A DNA stretch of 64,000 bases from an uncultured Flavobacteriaceae bacterium (GTDB lineage Bacteria; Bacteroidota; Bacteroidia; Flavobacteriales; Flavobacteriaceae): NCBI GenBank assembly GCA_947488435.1, contig CANKZG010000002.1, forward strand, positions 434,001 to 498,000. Reading direction: 5' to 3'. Below, one piece after another: positions 34,408 to 41,363 of this stretch. The stretch's first letter is position 1; every line of letters begins with the position of its first letter. The translations under genes and the position numbers were made by a program. The notes beneath the pieces were generated by a model, which was not told the DNA's origin, made no database searches, and worked only from the letters and a program-made list of their open reading frames with translations.

Positions 34408-35562
34408 CTAAATATATCCTGCTACCAAAAAACCAATGTAGGTGCCCAAAGCATTTCCTATAGACCCAATGATGATAGCGGGTAAAATTAACTCATTGCG
34501 TTTGAAGTTTTTGGCCAGAGCCATGGCGGAAGTTCCACCACCAATATTAGCCTGAGAAGCAATGGCAACTAACTGCCAATCCAATTTAGTGAAAAAATTG
34601 CTCCCAAAAATAAAAAGACCGTGAACTAAAACAACAATAGTAACAAAGAGCAATAAGTAAAGTGAAAGATCTCCAGATTTCCCCAGCGCATGAAAATCGC
34701 AAAAGGCACCAATAACGGCAAGAAATAAATACACAGCCCAACTACCCAAGAGCATATTGCCCTTTAACTTAGAGATGGCTGGAATTTGGGCTAATAGCAA
34801 TGCGAAAGTCGTCAAGATAAGTATAGCGGGAACAATAACACCGTATGAGGTTAATAGAGCGGTTATCTCTTCAGAAATAAAAAGAAACAAACTGCTTAGT
34901 CCCAAAAAAATAGATAATGTTTTAAGACTTAATGTATCTATTTCATCTGATGCTGCTGCTACTTCTGAGAGCCTTTCTGTTTCATTTTTTGATCTAGATC
35001 GAGGCACCATTTTTTGAAGGGCAACAGGTAGAGCAACGGTGACAAAAAACCATAGGGTGGTCATCACGTTATCTACAGCTACGGCATTGGTATATACCAC
35101 ACTTTTTTCCACGACTTTATAGTGTAAGGCAACCGCATTAAAATTAATTCCTCCTCCGGTATAAGTACCTGCAAACATTCCTGCTATAGCGCTATACATG
35201 CCATCAAAATAAGGTTGATCTGGAATTACTAATGAGGCTACTACCACCCCCAAAACCGTTCCTAAACTACCCATTAAAAAAAGGAGTAAAATAGGGAATC
35301 CTACTTTTTTTAGTTGTTTGAGGTTTACATCGAGTAACAGCAGAAAAAGGGCGCCAGGAGCGATGTAAGTGAAGATGCCTTCGTACATCACATTTGTGGT
35401 TGTCGGAAGCATACGTGCATTGGCGAGAATGGCAGTAATTATAATTACCAATAAAGCTATTCCAAAAGATTTAAAAAAAGTTTTACGAACCAACCAATCC
35501 GATAAAAGAAGTACAAAAGCTAAAATGGCAAAAATATAGAGCGGATTGTGGATAAAACTCAT
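34408..35562 (-). CDS. DUF819-family membrane protein
   Basis: 384 residues with about ten hydrophobic helices. Features of the DUF819/YjcL family include an early MYEGIFTYIAPGALFLLLLDVNL, AGMFAGTYTGGGINFNAVA in the middle, and the late ASQANIGGGTSAMALAKNF. The glycine-rich repeats suggest an inverted-repeat transporter fold; the substrate is not known. Confidence 0.85.
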   Translation of the reverse strand: MSFIHNPLYIFAILAFVLLLSDWLVRKTFFKSFGIALLVIIITAILANARMLPTTTNVMYEGIFTYIAPGALFLLLLDVNLKQLKKVGFPILLLFLMGSLGTVLGVVVASLVIPDQPYFDGMYSAIAGMFAGTYTGGGINFNAVALHYKVVEKSVVYTNAVAVDNVMTTLWFFVTVALPVALQKMVPRSRSKNETERLSEVAAASDEIDTLSLKTLSIFLGLSSLFLFISEEITALLTSYGVIVPAILILTTFALLLAQIPAISKLKGNMLLGSWAVYLFLAVIGAFCDFHALGKSGDLSLYLLLFVTIVVLVHGLFIFGSNFFTKLDWQLVAIASQANIGGGTSAMALAKNFKRNELILPAIIIGSIGNALGTYIGFLVAGYI

Positions 35563-35778
35563 AAAGGCATATCGAATTTGAATTAGAAATGTACTAAAAA
35601 TTGATGAGTTTAATTTTTAGGGAGTGTTTTCGTAACAATATCAACTTTTAGCTCTTTGTATAGATTTTCTGTTATTCCTTTAAAAAAAGTAATATTTTTC
35701 TTAAAAATAATATAATGTATAATCGATTACTTAAGAATATTTAGTACTTTTCTTGTATAATTTAACCGAATTTATGCA

Positions 35779-37353
35779 ATGGACGAAACATTAATCAATA
35801 CCCTACGATCTTATTTTAAAGCGGAAAAAATAAAAGTAGCCGCAGATGAGTTGAAATTACAGCTTTTTAGTCATCCACATACTCCATCATTATATGCAAT
35901 ATCAGAAACTTTAAACTTCTTAAATATTGAGAATGTTGCTGCTCAAATAGATAAAGATCAGTTAGAACAACTTCCAAGTCACTTCATCGCTTTTGTAAAA
36001 AATGAAAAAGGACAGCCTCGTTTCTCTCATGTAGAGCAACAAGAAGATTCCATATACCTACATGATAAAAAGGAAAGTATGTCTAAAACTTCTTTCAAGG
36101 AGTTATGGGATGGAATTATATTGCTTGCTGAACAGGAAAATAGCGCCACAACAAAATTGGTCTCATGGAACCTCTTAGCCTTGGGAGGCTTATTTGTTCT
36201 TATGACGTTGGTTTTATGGTTCAAGACTTATGAAATTACCTTTGTTATATTGGGATTGACGGGTCTTGTTGTTTCTCGTGAAATTTTTAAAACAACGCAT
36301 GGTAAAAATTCCTTTTTAGGGGAAAAACTATGTAGTCAACACAATCAGAAAGACCAAGGTTGTGCCAAAGTATTAAAATCTTCATCGTTTACATTAGGCC
36401 TCTTTTCATTTAATGATGGGTTATTTGCTTTTTTGGCAAGTACTATGGTATTTACACTGATTGCAAATGGTTTTACCCTAACTCATTTGTTGGGTTATGG
36501 TATAGCAATATTAGTCGTATTTGCAACAATTTTTATTCAAGGCTTTATATTAAAGGCGTGGTGTAAATTGTGTTTATTATCTAGTGGTATTCTAATACTT
36601 CAAGCCATTGTACTTTTTTCAAGTTGGTCTGGCTATGAAAATCTTTTTACTTCGCTTTTATCACTTAACCTTTTGGTAAATATGGGGATATGGGGCTTGC
36701 TTTTTTTGGTAAGTCTTATTGGGATTCACCAACTAAGAAGTTTGCAAATTCTGCACTTTGAAACTACTGCTTCTAAAATAGAATTGCTTCGATTTAAACG
36801 CTCTCCGGAAATTATACAAAGTGTGCTTAAAAATGCAACCTTGCTAAGTCATCCTAATGGAAGTGAAGATCTTCAATTTGGTAATCTTAAGGCGAATACC
36901 ACTTTAAGACTGATTTTATCTACAAGTTGTGGTTTCTGCAAACTGGCATTTGAGCAGTTTCATGCTTTTTATACAAAGAACTCCGATGTCTATAAATTTC
37001 AGATCATTTTTAATCATTATGAAGATGGAGCATCTCCGAGAAATGACGTAGCGGTGCGGTGTATTAATAGTTTATGGAACCACGGGGAAAAGGCTTTTTT
37101 TAATACCCTTGCTGATTGGTACCATATAGAAAATATAGAATCGTTTTCCAAAAAACACCCATTACATGCCACGGAAATGGGATATGAAGTATTGCAGAGA
37201 CAACGGGATTGGTGTAAAGAAAATGCACTTTACCACACCCCGATTTTAGTGCTTAATCGCAAAATAATACCTCCCCAATACGACGCCACTTTTATTGAAG
37301 ATTTTATCGAGGTCTTAGACGAAGAATCGGTATTGGAAGTTGAACAGAATTAA
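35779..37353 (+). CDS. C39-like/VKOR/thioredoxin fusion, putative peptide disulfide oxidase
   Basis: 524 residues. Residues 1-115 resemble a peptidase C39-like domain but lack the catalytic Cys (SHPHTPSLYAISETLNFL marks the usual helix). Then come membrane helices (about 127-170 and 205-320) of a vitamin K epoxide reductase domain with Cys185/Cys195 and the CxxC of CKLC (262-265). The C-terminal thioredoxin-like domain (about 370-524) has CGFC at 384-387. VKOR-Trx proteins oxidise thiols in the periplasm. The degenerate C39 part could hold double-Gly leader peptides like the two encoded at 38943 and 39316; that is inference. First gene of a three-gene operon. Confidence 0.88.
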   Translation: MDETLINTLRSYFKAEKIKVAADELKLQLFSHPHTPSLYAISETLNFLNIENVAAQIDKDQLEQLPSHFIAFVKNEKGQPRFSHVEQQEDSIYLHDKKESMSKTSFKELWDGIILLAEQENSATTKLVSWNLLALGGLFVLMTLVLWFKTYEITFVILGLTGLVVSREIFKTTHGKNSFLGEKLCSQHNQKDQGCAKVLKSSSFTLGLFSFNDGLFAFLASTMVFTLIANGFTLTHLLGYGIAILVVFATIFIQGFILKAWCKLCLLSSGILILQAIVLFSSWSGYENLFTSLLSLNLLVNMGIWGLLFLVSLIGIHQLRSLQILHFETTASKIELLRFKRSPEIIQSVLKNATLLSHPNGSEDLQFGNLKANTTLRLILSTSCGFCKLAFEQFHAFYTKNSDVYKFQIIFNHYEDGASPRNDVAVRCINSLWNHGEKAFFNTLADWYHIENIESFSKKHPLHATEMGYEVLQRQRDWCKENALYHTPILVLNRKIIPPQYDATFIEDFIEVLDEESVLEVEQN

Positions 37354-37367
37354 TCCATTTTTAAAAC

Positions 37368-38258
37368 ATGAAATACATCCATTCTTTTTGGTCCAAACCC
37401 TTGTTTGATATGGAAAATAAAGACAATAGAATTTTTCGTCATAATGGAGGCTTTCCTAATGCGTTTTTGTTTTATTGTTCTTGGACTTATAGTTGTTTGA
37501 CTATTAAAAAATATTATCCCAATTTGCATTTAGTAACAGATAGCAAGGGAATTGAGCTTTTTAAAAATGTACTTCAGTTACCCTATGTTACCTTTTCCAA
37601 TGCATTAGATGACTTGAGTGATTACCATAAGGGAGCATGGGCTTTAGGAAAACTATATACCTATCGGCAACAACAAGAACCATTTTGTCATATCGATGGA
37701 GATGTATTCTTTTTTGGACCAATTTTAAAGGAACTGGAAAATAAAAATCTTTTTTGCCAGAGTTTTGACCATAACGGTATTCAATATTCCGAAATGCACC
37801 CTTATGTTCATAAACATTTTAGGAATGTTCCCAAGGCTTTTGAGGGAGACCTAAGTGACACCATAAAATACTTTAATGTTGGGATCATTGGCGGAAGTGA
37901 TATTGACTTATTTCAAGAGTACACTGCTGCCGCATTTAAGTTGATAGATGAAAATCAAGACAAGTTAGATGCAATCAATGTAACGTTATTTAACCTTTAC
38001 TATGAGCAATTCTTACTTAGCAATGTTATAGCGAAACACCAGAAAGAGGTAGCTTGTCTGTTTCCGGAACCTGATAGAGAATGCACCCATAATTTTGCTG
38101 CATTTCATGAAATACCAAATGGGTCTAATTACATACACCTCATTAGCCACTTTAAAAGATCAACTGAATTTTTAGAGCAGATGGTAATGCGCCTTCAGTT
38201 CGAATATCCAGATTACTATAAACGCTTGCTTAAATTTCAAGAAACACATTTGGTATGA
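37368..38258 (+). CDS. DUF6734-like protein, possible glycosyltransferase fold
   Basis: 296 residues, no signal or membrane helix. It begins MKYIHSFWSKPL and has a D-x-D-like motif in HIDGDVFFFG near residue 105, with NVGIIGGSD later; these resemble nucleotide-sugar glycosyltransferase sites. It looks like the DUF6734 group known from Bacteroidota. The gene lies 14 nt after the VKOR fusion and overlaps the next ORF by 4 nt. I infer a modification or maturation role in the peptide locus, with sugar transfer as one guess. Confidence 0.65.
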   Translation: MKYIHSFWSKPLFDMENKDNRIFRHNGGFPNAFLFYCSWTYSCLTIKKYYPNLHLVTDSKGIELFKNVLQLPYVTFSNALDDLSDYHKGAWALGKLYTYRQQQEPFCHIDGDVFFFGPILKELENKNLFCQSFDHNGIQYSEMHPYVHKHFRNVPKAFEGDLSDTIKYFNVGIIGGSDIDLFQEYTAAAFKLIDENQDKLDAINVTLFNLYYEQFLLSNVIAKHQKEVACLFPEPDRECTHNFAAFHEIPNGSNYIHLISHFKRSTEFLEQMVMRLQFEYPDYYKRLLKFQETHLV

Positions 38259-38878
38259 AAACAAGACAATGTTTTGCAAACTGGCTGGACCGTCAAAAAA
38301 CAGAGACAGCCTATAGTATAAACCTTCCTAGATTTTATAATTACAATGAAAACGATTATGTTTTTGAAGTACTCCATACGCTTCCTGATTTATATCCGGC
38401 GTTAACCGAATATATTGCAGATTTTCAAAATTTAGAAAAACAACGATATGCTATATTAAATCAGGAGCTGAACATTGAATCTGTAAAACAGCAATATAAG
38501 CAAGCCATGGATTTTTGTAAGAAATCAATTCCTGAAAAAAGGTCCAGTAACTTTAGTGTAAATCCGCGAATGACAAATTTCTTGGTACAGAGTGATTTTT
38601 TATGGCGTGATGCCTCAGGAATTTCCTCGGAAAAAGGAACAAATAGTTATTTGTTTATACCTAGTTTTCTTGATCTTGCTCCTAAAGAGGTTTTTTTAGT
38701 TGACTTAAATGCTGTATTGCTGGATATTATGGAATATTCAGAAGAATTTTCATATAAAGAGTTTTTTTCACTGGTACAAGATAATTTAGAAATTGAGGAA
38801 TCAGCGTTGGATGCTATATTGTTAGAATTTATGGCTAACCAAGTACTCTATTATGGAACGTTTCTTCCTTCCTCATAA
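38255..38878 (+). CDS. unknown protein of the peptide locus
   Basis: 207 residues, soluble, no signal. No named family recognised. The last 60 residues (VDLNAVLLDIMEYSEEFSYK onwards, ending ANQVLYYGTFL) have the spacing of a small winged-helix such as PqqD/RRE domains, which recognise leader peptides; this is weak resemblance only. ATG overlaps the upstream stop (ATGA), so translation is coupled. Convergent with the first small peptide gene. Confidence 0.6.
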   Translation: MKTRQCFANWLDRQKTETAYSINLPRFYNYNENDYVFEVLHTLPDLYPALTEYIADFQNLEKQRYAILNQELNIESVKQQYKQAMDFCKKSIPEKRSSNFSVNPRMTNFLVQSDFLWRDASGISSEKGTNSYLFIPSFLDLAPKEVFLVDLNAVLLDIMEYSEEFSYKEFFSLVQDNLEIEESALDAILLEFMANQVLYYGTFLPSS

Positions 38879-38883
38879 TAAAA

Positions 38884-38913
38884 AAGTTCAAGACAGCGAA
38901 CTGCCTTGAACTT
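38884..38913 (-). terminator. terminator after the first Cys-rich peptide gene
   Basis: Stem AAGTTCAAG (38884-38892) with CTTGAACTT (38905-38913) and an inner CAG/CTG pair around CGAA. Read on the minus strand it is followed by TTTTTT, so it mainly serves the peptide gene. Confidence 0.75.
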
Positions 38914-38942
38914 CTTCATTAAAACATTACATAAATTGCTTT

Positions 38943-39155
38943 TTATTGCAATTGACAGCAACTAGCATTTGGATTAACATTGGCGCAGTAATAAGCACTG
39001 CAACTGGTGCCGCCTCCGCACTGACAACAATTTGCATTGGGGTTCACATTAGCACAATAATAGGAGCTACAGGTGGCAGAACCACCGTTGATTTGTCTTT
39101 GAAGCGTATTGCTTAATTGTTGTTGCTTCAAATTTTTTAAACTCAACTTTTTCAT
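38943..39155 (-). CDS. Cys-rich double-Gly leader peptide precursor 1
   Basis: 70 residues: leader MKKLSLKNLKQQQ, then QINGG at 21-25, then a core with nine Cys in two tandem units. Unit 1 runs C29-S-S-Y-Y-C34 to C43-C44-Q-C46; unit 2 runs C52-S-A-Y-Y-C57 to C66-C67, with a 23-residue period. ANVNPNA is shared by both units. The leader form is like Bacteroidota natural-product precursors cut after GG. A strong terminator follows. Disulfide formation by the neighbouring VKOR-Trx protein is inferred. Confidence 0.85.
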   Translation of the reverse strand: MKKLSLKNLKQQQLSNTLQRQINGGSATCSSYYCANVNPNANCCQCGGGTSCSAYYCANVNPNASCCQLQ

Positions 39156-39166
39156 GGTAATAAAAT

Positions 39167-39209
39167 ATTTGATTCTCCGCTATTTCGATATGGGGCTTTG
39201 GAGTAGGCC
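39167..39209 (-). repeat. conserved leader of peptide gene 1
   Basis: 43 nt nearly identical to 39481-39523 (two differences seen), lying 12 nt before the ATG of peptide 1 on the minus strand. It includes the complement of CTCCGCTATTTCGATATG. Upstream (minus strand) both copies continue with CTTATATA and then CTTGTA, probably the promoter. Confidence 0.8.
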
Positions 39210-39269
39210 TGTAATGTGTATTACAAGAAGTAGATTATATAAGGGGCTTATATTTTTTGCTAAAAATGA

Positions 39270-39309
39270 ATACACCCCTTATTGTATTACTTACATATAA
39301 GGGGTGTAT
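39270..39309 (-). terminator. hairpin after peptide gene 2
   Basis: Perfect 13-bp stem (39270-39282 with 39297-39309, containing ACCCCTTAT) and a 14-nt loop, starting 7 nt after the stop of peptide 2. On the minus strand the following sequence is T-rich but not a pure run, so it may be a terminator or a partial attenuator. Confidence 0.6.
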
Positions 39310-39315
39310 AATCAT

Positions 39316-39468
39316 TTAATCACCACAACAACAAACTGCCATTGGGTTTACAAACATACAGTAGTACGCCGAACACATATAGCCTCCGCCGTTACCGCCA
39401 TTGATTTGTCTTTGTTTGTTGCCATCTAATTGCTGTGCTTTTAGATTTTTTAAACTTAACTTTTTCAT
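39316..39468 (-). CDS. Cys-rich double-Gly leader peptide precursor 2 (50 residues)
   Basis: 50 residues. The leader MKKLSLKNLKAQQLDG and QINGG (21-25) match peptide 1. The core is a single unit: C32-S-A-Y-Y-C37, then VNP at 40-42, then C46-C47-C48-G-D. Shared pattern with peptide 1: C-S-x-Y-Y-C-x2-V-N-P-x-A-x-C-C. The upstream leader is a near-identical 43-nt copy of that of peptide 1, and a 13-bp hairpin follows the stop. The leader is conserved while the core has diverged, the usual pattern for families of secreted peptides. Confidence 0.85.
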   Translation of the reverse strand: MKKLSLKNLKAQQLDGNKQRQINGGNGGGYMCSAYYCMFVNPMAVCCCGD

Positions 39469-39480
39469 GATACATAAATT

Positions 39481-39523
39481 ATTTGATTCTCCGCTATTTC
39501 GATATGAGGCTTTGGAGTGGGCC
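39481..39523 (-). repeat. conserved leader of peptide gene 2
   Basis: Second copy of the 43-nt leader (see 39167-39209), 12 nt before the ATG of peptide 2. Further upstream on the minus strand is CTTATATATTTTATATCTTG, whose TATCTTGT is one base off the TAnnTTTG -7 box. Confidence 0.8.
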
Positions 39524-39988
39524 GGTGTTATTCCTACAAGATATAAAATATATAAGATTTTTCCTTCAAGACATAGGTTATAATAGTGTTAATTAATAGA
39601 TACTTATCAACAATTATGTTAAAAAGAATCATTTGTCATATAATATTTAACAAATGGAGTGTAGATGCTACAATTTCTACTTTTCCAATTGTAGTTATAA
39701 CCTAAGGAGGATTTGTATTAAAATAGAATTAACGCTGTATTGTATCAATTTTTTAAGGAAGTACGTGTTTCTTTTCATTGATAAAAATTACGTATTATAA
39801 TACTATTCTATCGTATTTCTTCAGTTAAACCCTTGGTTGTCAGTTGTCATTAAAAAATGAGTAATAGTATAATTAAATTGTAACTATCTAATTATTAAAT
39901 AGTTATCACTATTTAATAATTTTTTGTTGCATATATTTTACTATTTTTAAAGGGTTTTGAAGGAAACATAATTAACTAATTATAACAG
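39524..39988. other. gene-free, very A+T-rich spacer
   Basis: About 465 bases with no supported gene. The right half holds a long palindrome (39890-39921). The left end holds the probable minus-strand promoter of peptide 2. I searched for a third peptide with the LSLKNLK leader and saw none. Confidence 0.6.
39890..39921. promoter_or_regulatory. perfect 14-bp-arm palindrome before the sugar transporter gene
   Basis: AATTATTAAATAGT, spacer TATC, then the exact complement, followed by a T-run. It starts about 100 bp before the transporter ATG. It may be an operator for the sugar operon; the T-run makes a weak terminator possible too. Confidence 0.5.
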
Positions 39989-41362
39989 ATGGCAAACAAA
40001 AATGATCAAGATGGTATCCTAGCGCCAGTAAGCTTAAAGGAAAAAATCGGCTATGGTCTTGGAGATTTAGGGTTCAATTTTTATTGGGCAAATATTTCCG
40101 CTTTTCTATTAATTTTCTATACCGATACCTTTGGTATTTCTGCAGCTGCTGCTGGAACCATGATGCTCGTAACTAAAATATTTGATGCGTTTACGGATCC
40201 AATAATGGGAGCCATCGCGGATAGAACCAAATCTAAATTTGGACGCTTTAGGCCGTATTTGCTTTACGCAGGTCTTCCCATGGCCGCTGCAGGTGTATTA
40301 ACCTATACAACTCCCGATCTTGGCGAAGGAGGAAAAGTGATATGGGCATATGGAACCTACACCTTAATGATGCTAATGTATACCGTATTAAGTGTCCCAT
40401 ATTCTGCGCTTTCAGGAGTAATAACAGCGAAAAGTCAGGATAGAACCGATTTAATTAGTTTTCGATTTATAGCAGCATTTAGTGGTACAACAATCGTAAA
40501 CTTTTTTACTTTGGATTTGGTTGATTATTTAGGTAAGGGAAATGAAGTATTGGGTTGGCAATTGACAATGGGAGTTTACGGTATTCTAGCAGCTATATTA
40601 TTTGCAGTAGTATTTTATACCACCAAAGAACGTATTCAACCTCCACCAAATCAAAAGTCCAATGCGATAGGAGATATTAAAGATCTTTTAGGCAATCGTC
40701 CCTGGTTGGTGCTGTTTAGTTTAGCGTTAATTATTATGATTACCATTACGATGCGAGCTGGAGCCTCTATTTATTATATAAAATATTATATAGGAAGACC
40801 GGATTTAATAAAATACTTTCTAACTGCTTACGGTTTGGCTTTGGCGGCAGGTGCTGCCTGTACACCAATACTGACACGTTTTTTAGATAAAAAACGCCTG
40901 ATGATTGTTTTAATGACAACCACTGGGATTTTATCCATGGCTTTTTTCTTTGTTCCCGCTAATGCTATAGGTTTAATGTTTACCATTCATATCCTCATTG
41001 GTTTCGCCTTAGGGCCAAAATCGCCCTTGGCATTTTCGATGTATGCAGATGCAGCGGATTATACGGAATGGAAAACAGGTAGGCGTGCAACGGCAATGAC
41101 CTTTTCCGCAGCTATTTTTTCACAAAAATTAGGAGGGGCTTTGGCATCTTTTATTATTGGTTTGGTATTGGCAACTATGGGTTATGTGGCTAATGAAGCA
41201 CAATCAGATGCATCTCAAACTGGTATCATATTAGTGATAAGTATTATCCCAGGTATAATCGCATTATTAGCAGCCTTTGTCATGCGTTTTTATACCTTAG
41301 ATAATACAACCCTTCAAAAAATTCAATTGGAATTAAAAGAACGTAAAGCCTCAGAAGAATAG
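39989..41362 (+). CDS. GPH-family (MFS) sugar:cation symporter
   Basis: 457 residues, about twelve helices. It has the family opening GYGLGDLGFNFYW, the loop DPIMGAIADRTKSKFGRFRPYLL with the conserved Asp-Arg-Thr motif, and the late MYADAADYTEWKTGRRATAM. Relatives (MelB, xyloside and glucuronide carriers) import oligosaccharides or glycosides with a cation. The gene is 1 nt before a GH94-like phosphorylase gene, so the pair probably imports and phosphorolyses a disaccharide. Confidence 0.92.
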   Translation: MANKNDQDGILAPVSLKEKIGYGLGDLGFNFYWANISAFLLIFYTDTFGISAAAAGTMMLVTKIFDAFTDPIMGAIADRTKSKFGRFRPYLLYAGLPMAAAGVLTYTTPDLGEGGKVIWAYGTYTLMMLMYTVLSVPYSALSGVITAKSQDRTDLISFRFIAAFSGTTIVNFFTLDLVDYLGKGNEVLGWQLTMGVYGILAAILFAVVFYTTKERIQPPPNQKSNAIGDIKDLLGNRPWLVLFSLALIIMITITMRAGASIYYIKYYIGRPDLIKYFLTAYGLALAAGAACTPILTRFLDKKRLMIVLMTTTGILSMAFFFVPANAIGLMFTIHILIGFALGPKSPLAFSMYADAADYTEWKTGRRATAMTFSAAIFSQKLGGALASFIIGLVLATMGYVANEAQSDASQTGIILVISIIPGIIALLAAFVMRFYTLDNTTLQKIQLELKERKASEE

Positions 41363-41363
41363 T

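Noticed and set aside
39109-39300. Plus-strand ORF across the start of peptide gene 1
   Set aside because: It reads through the conserved leader; the minus-strand peptide explains the conservation better.
39401-39583. Plus-strand 60-residue ORF across peptide gene 2
   Set aside because: Shares its sequence with the shadow at 39109 only because the peptide leaders are duplicated.
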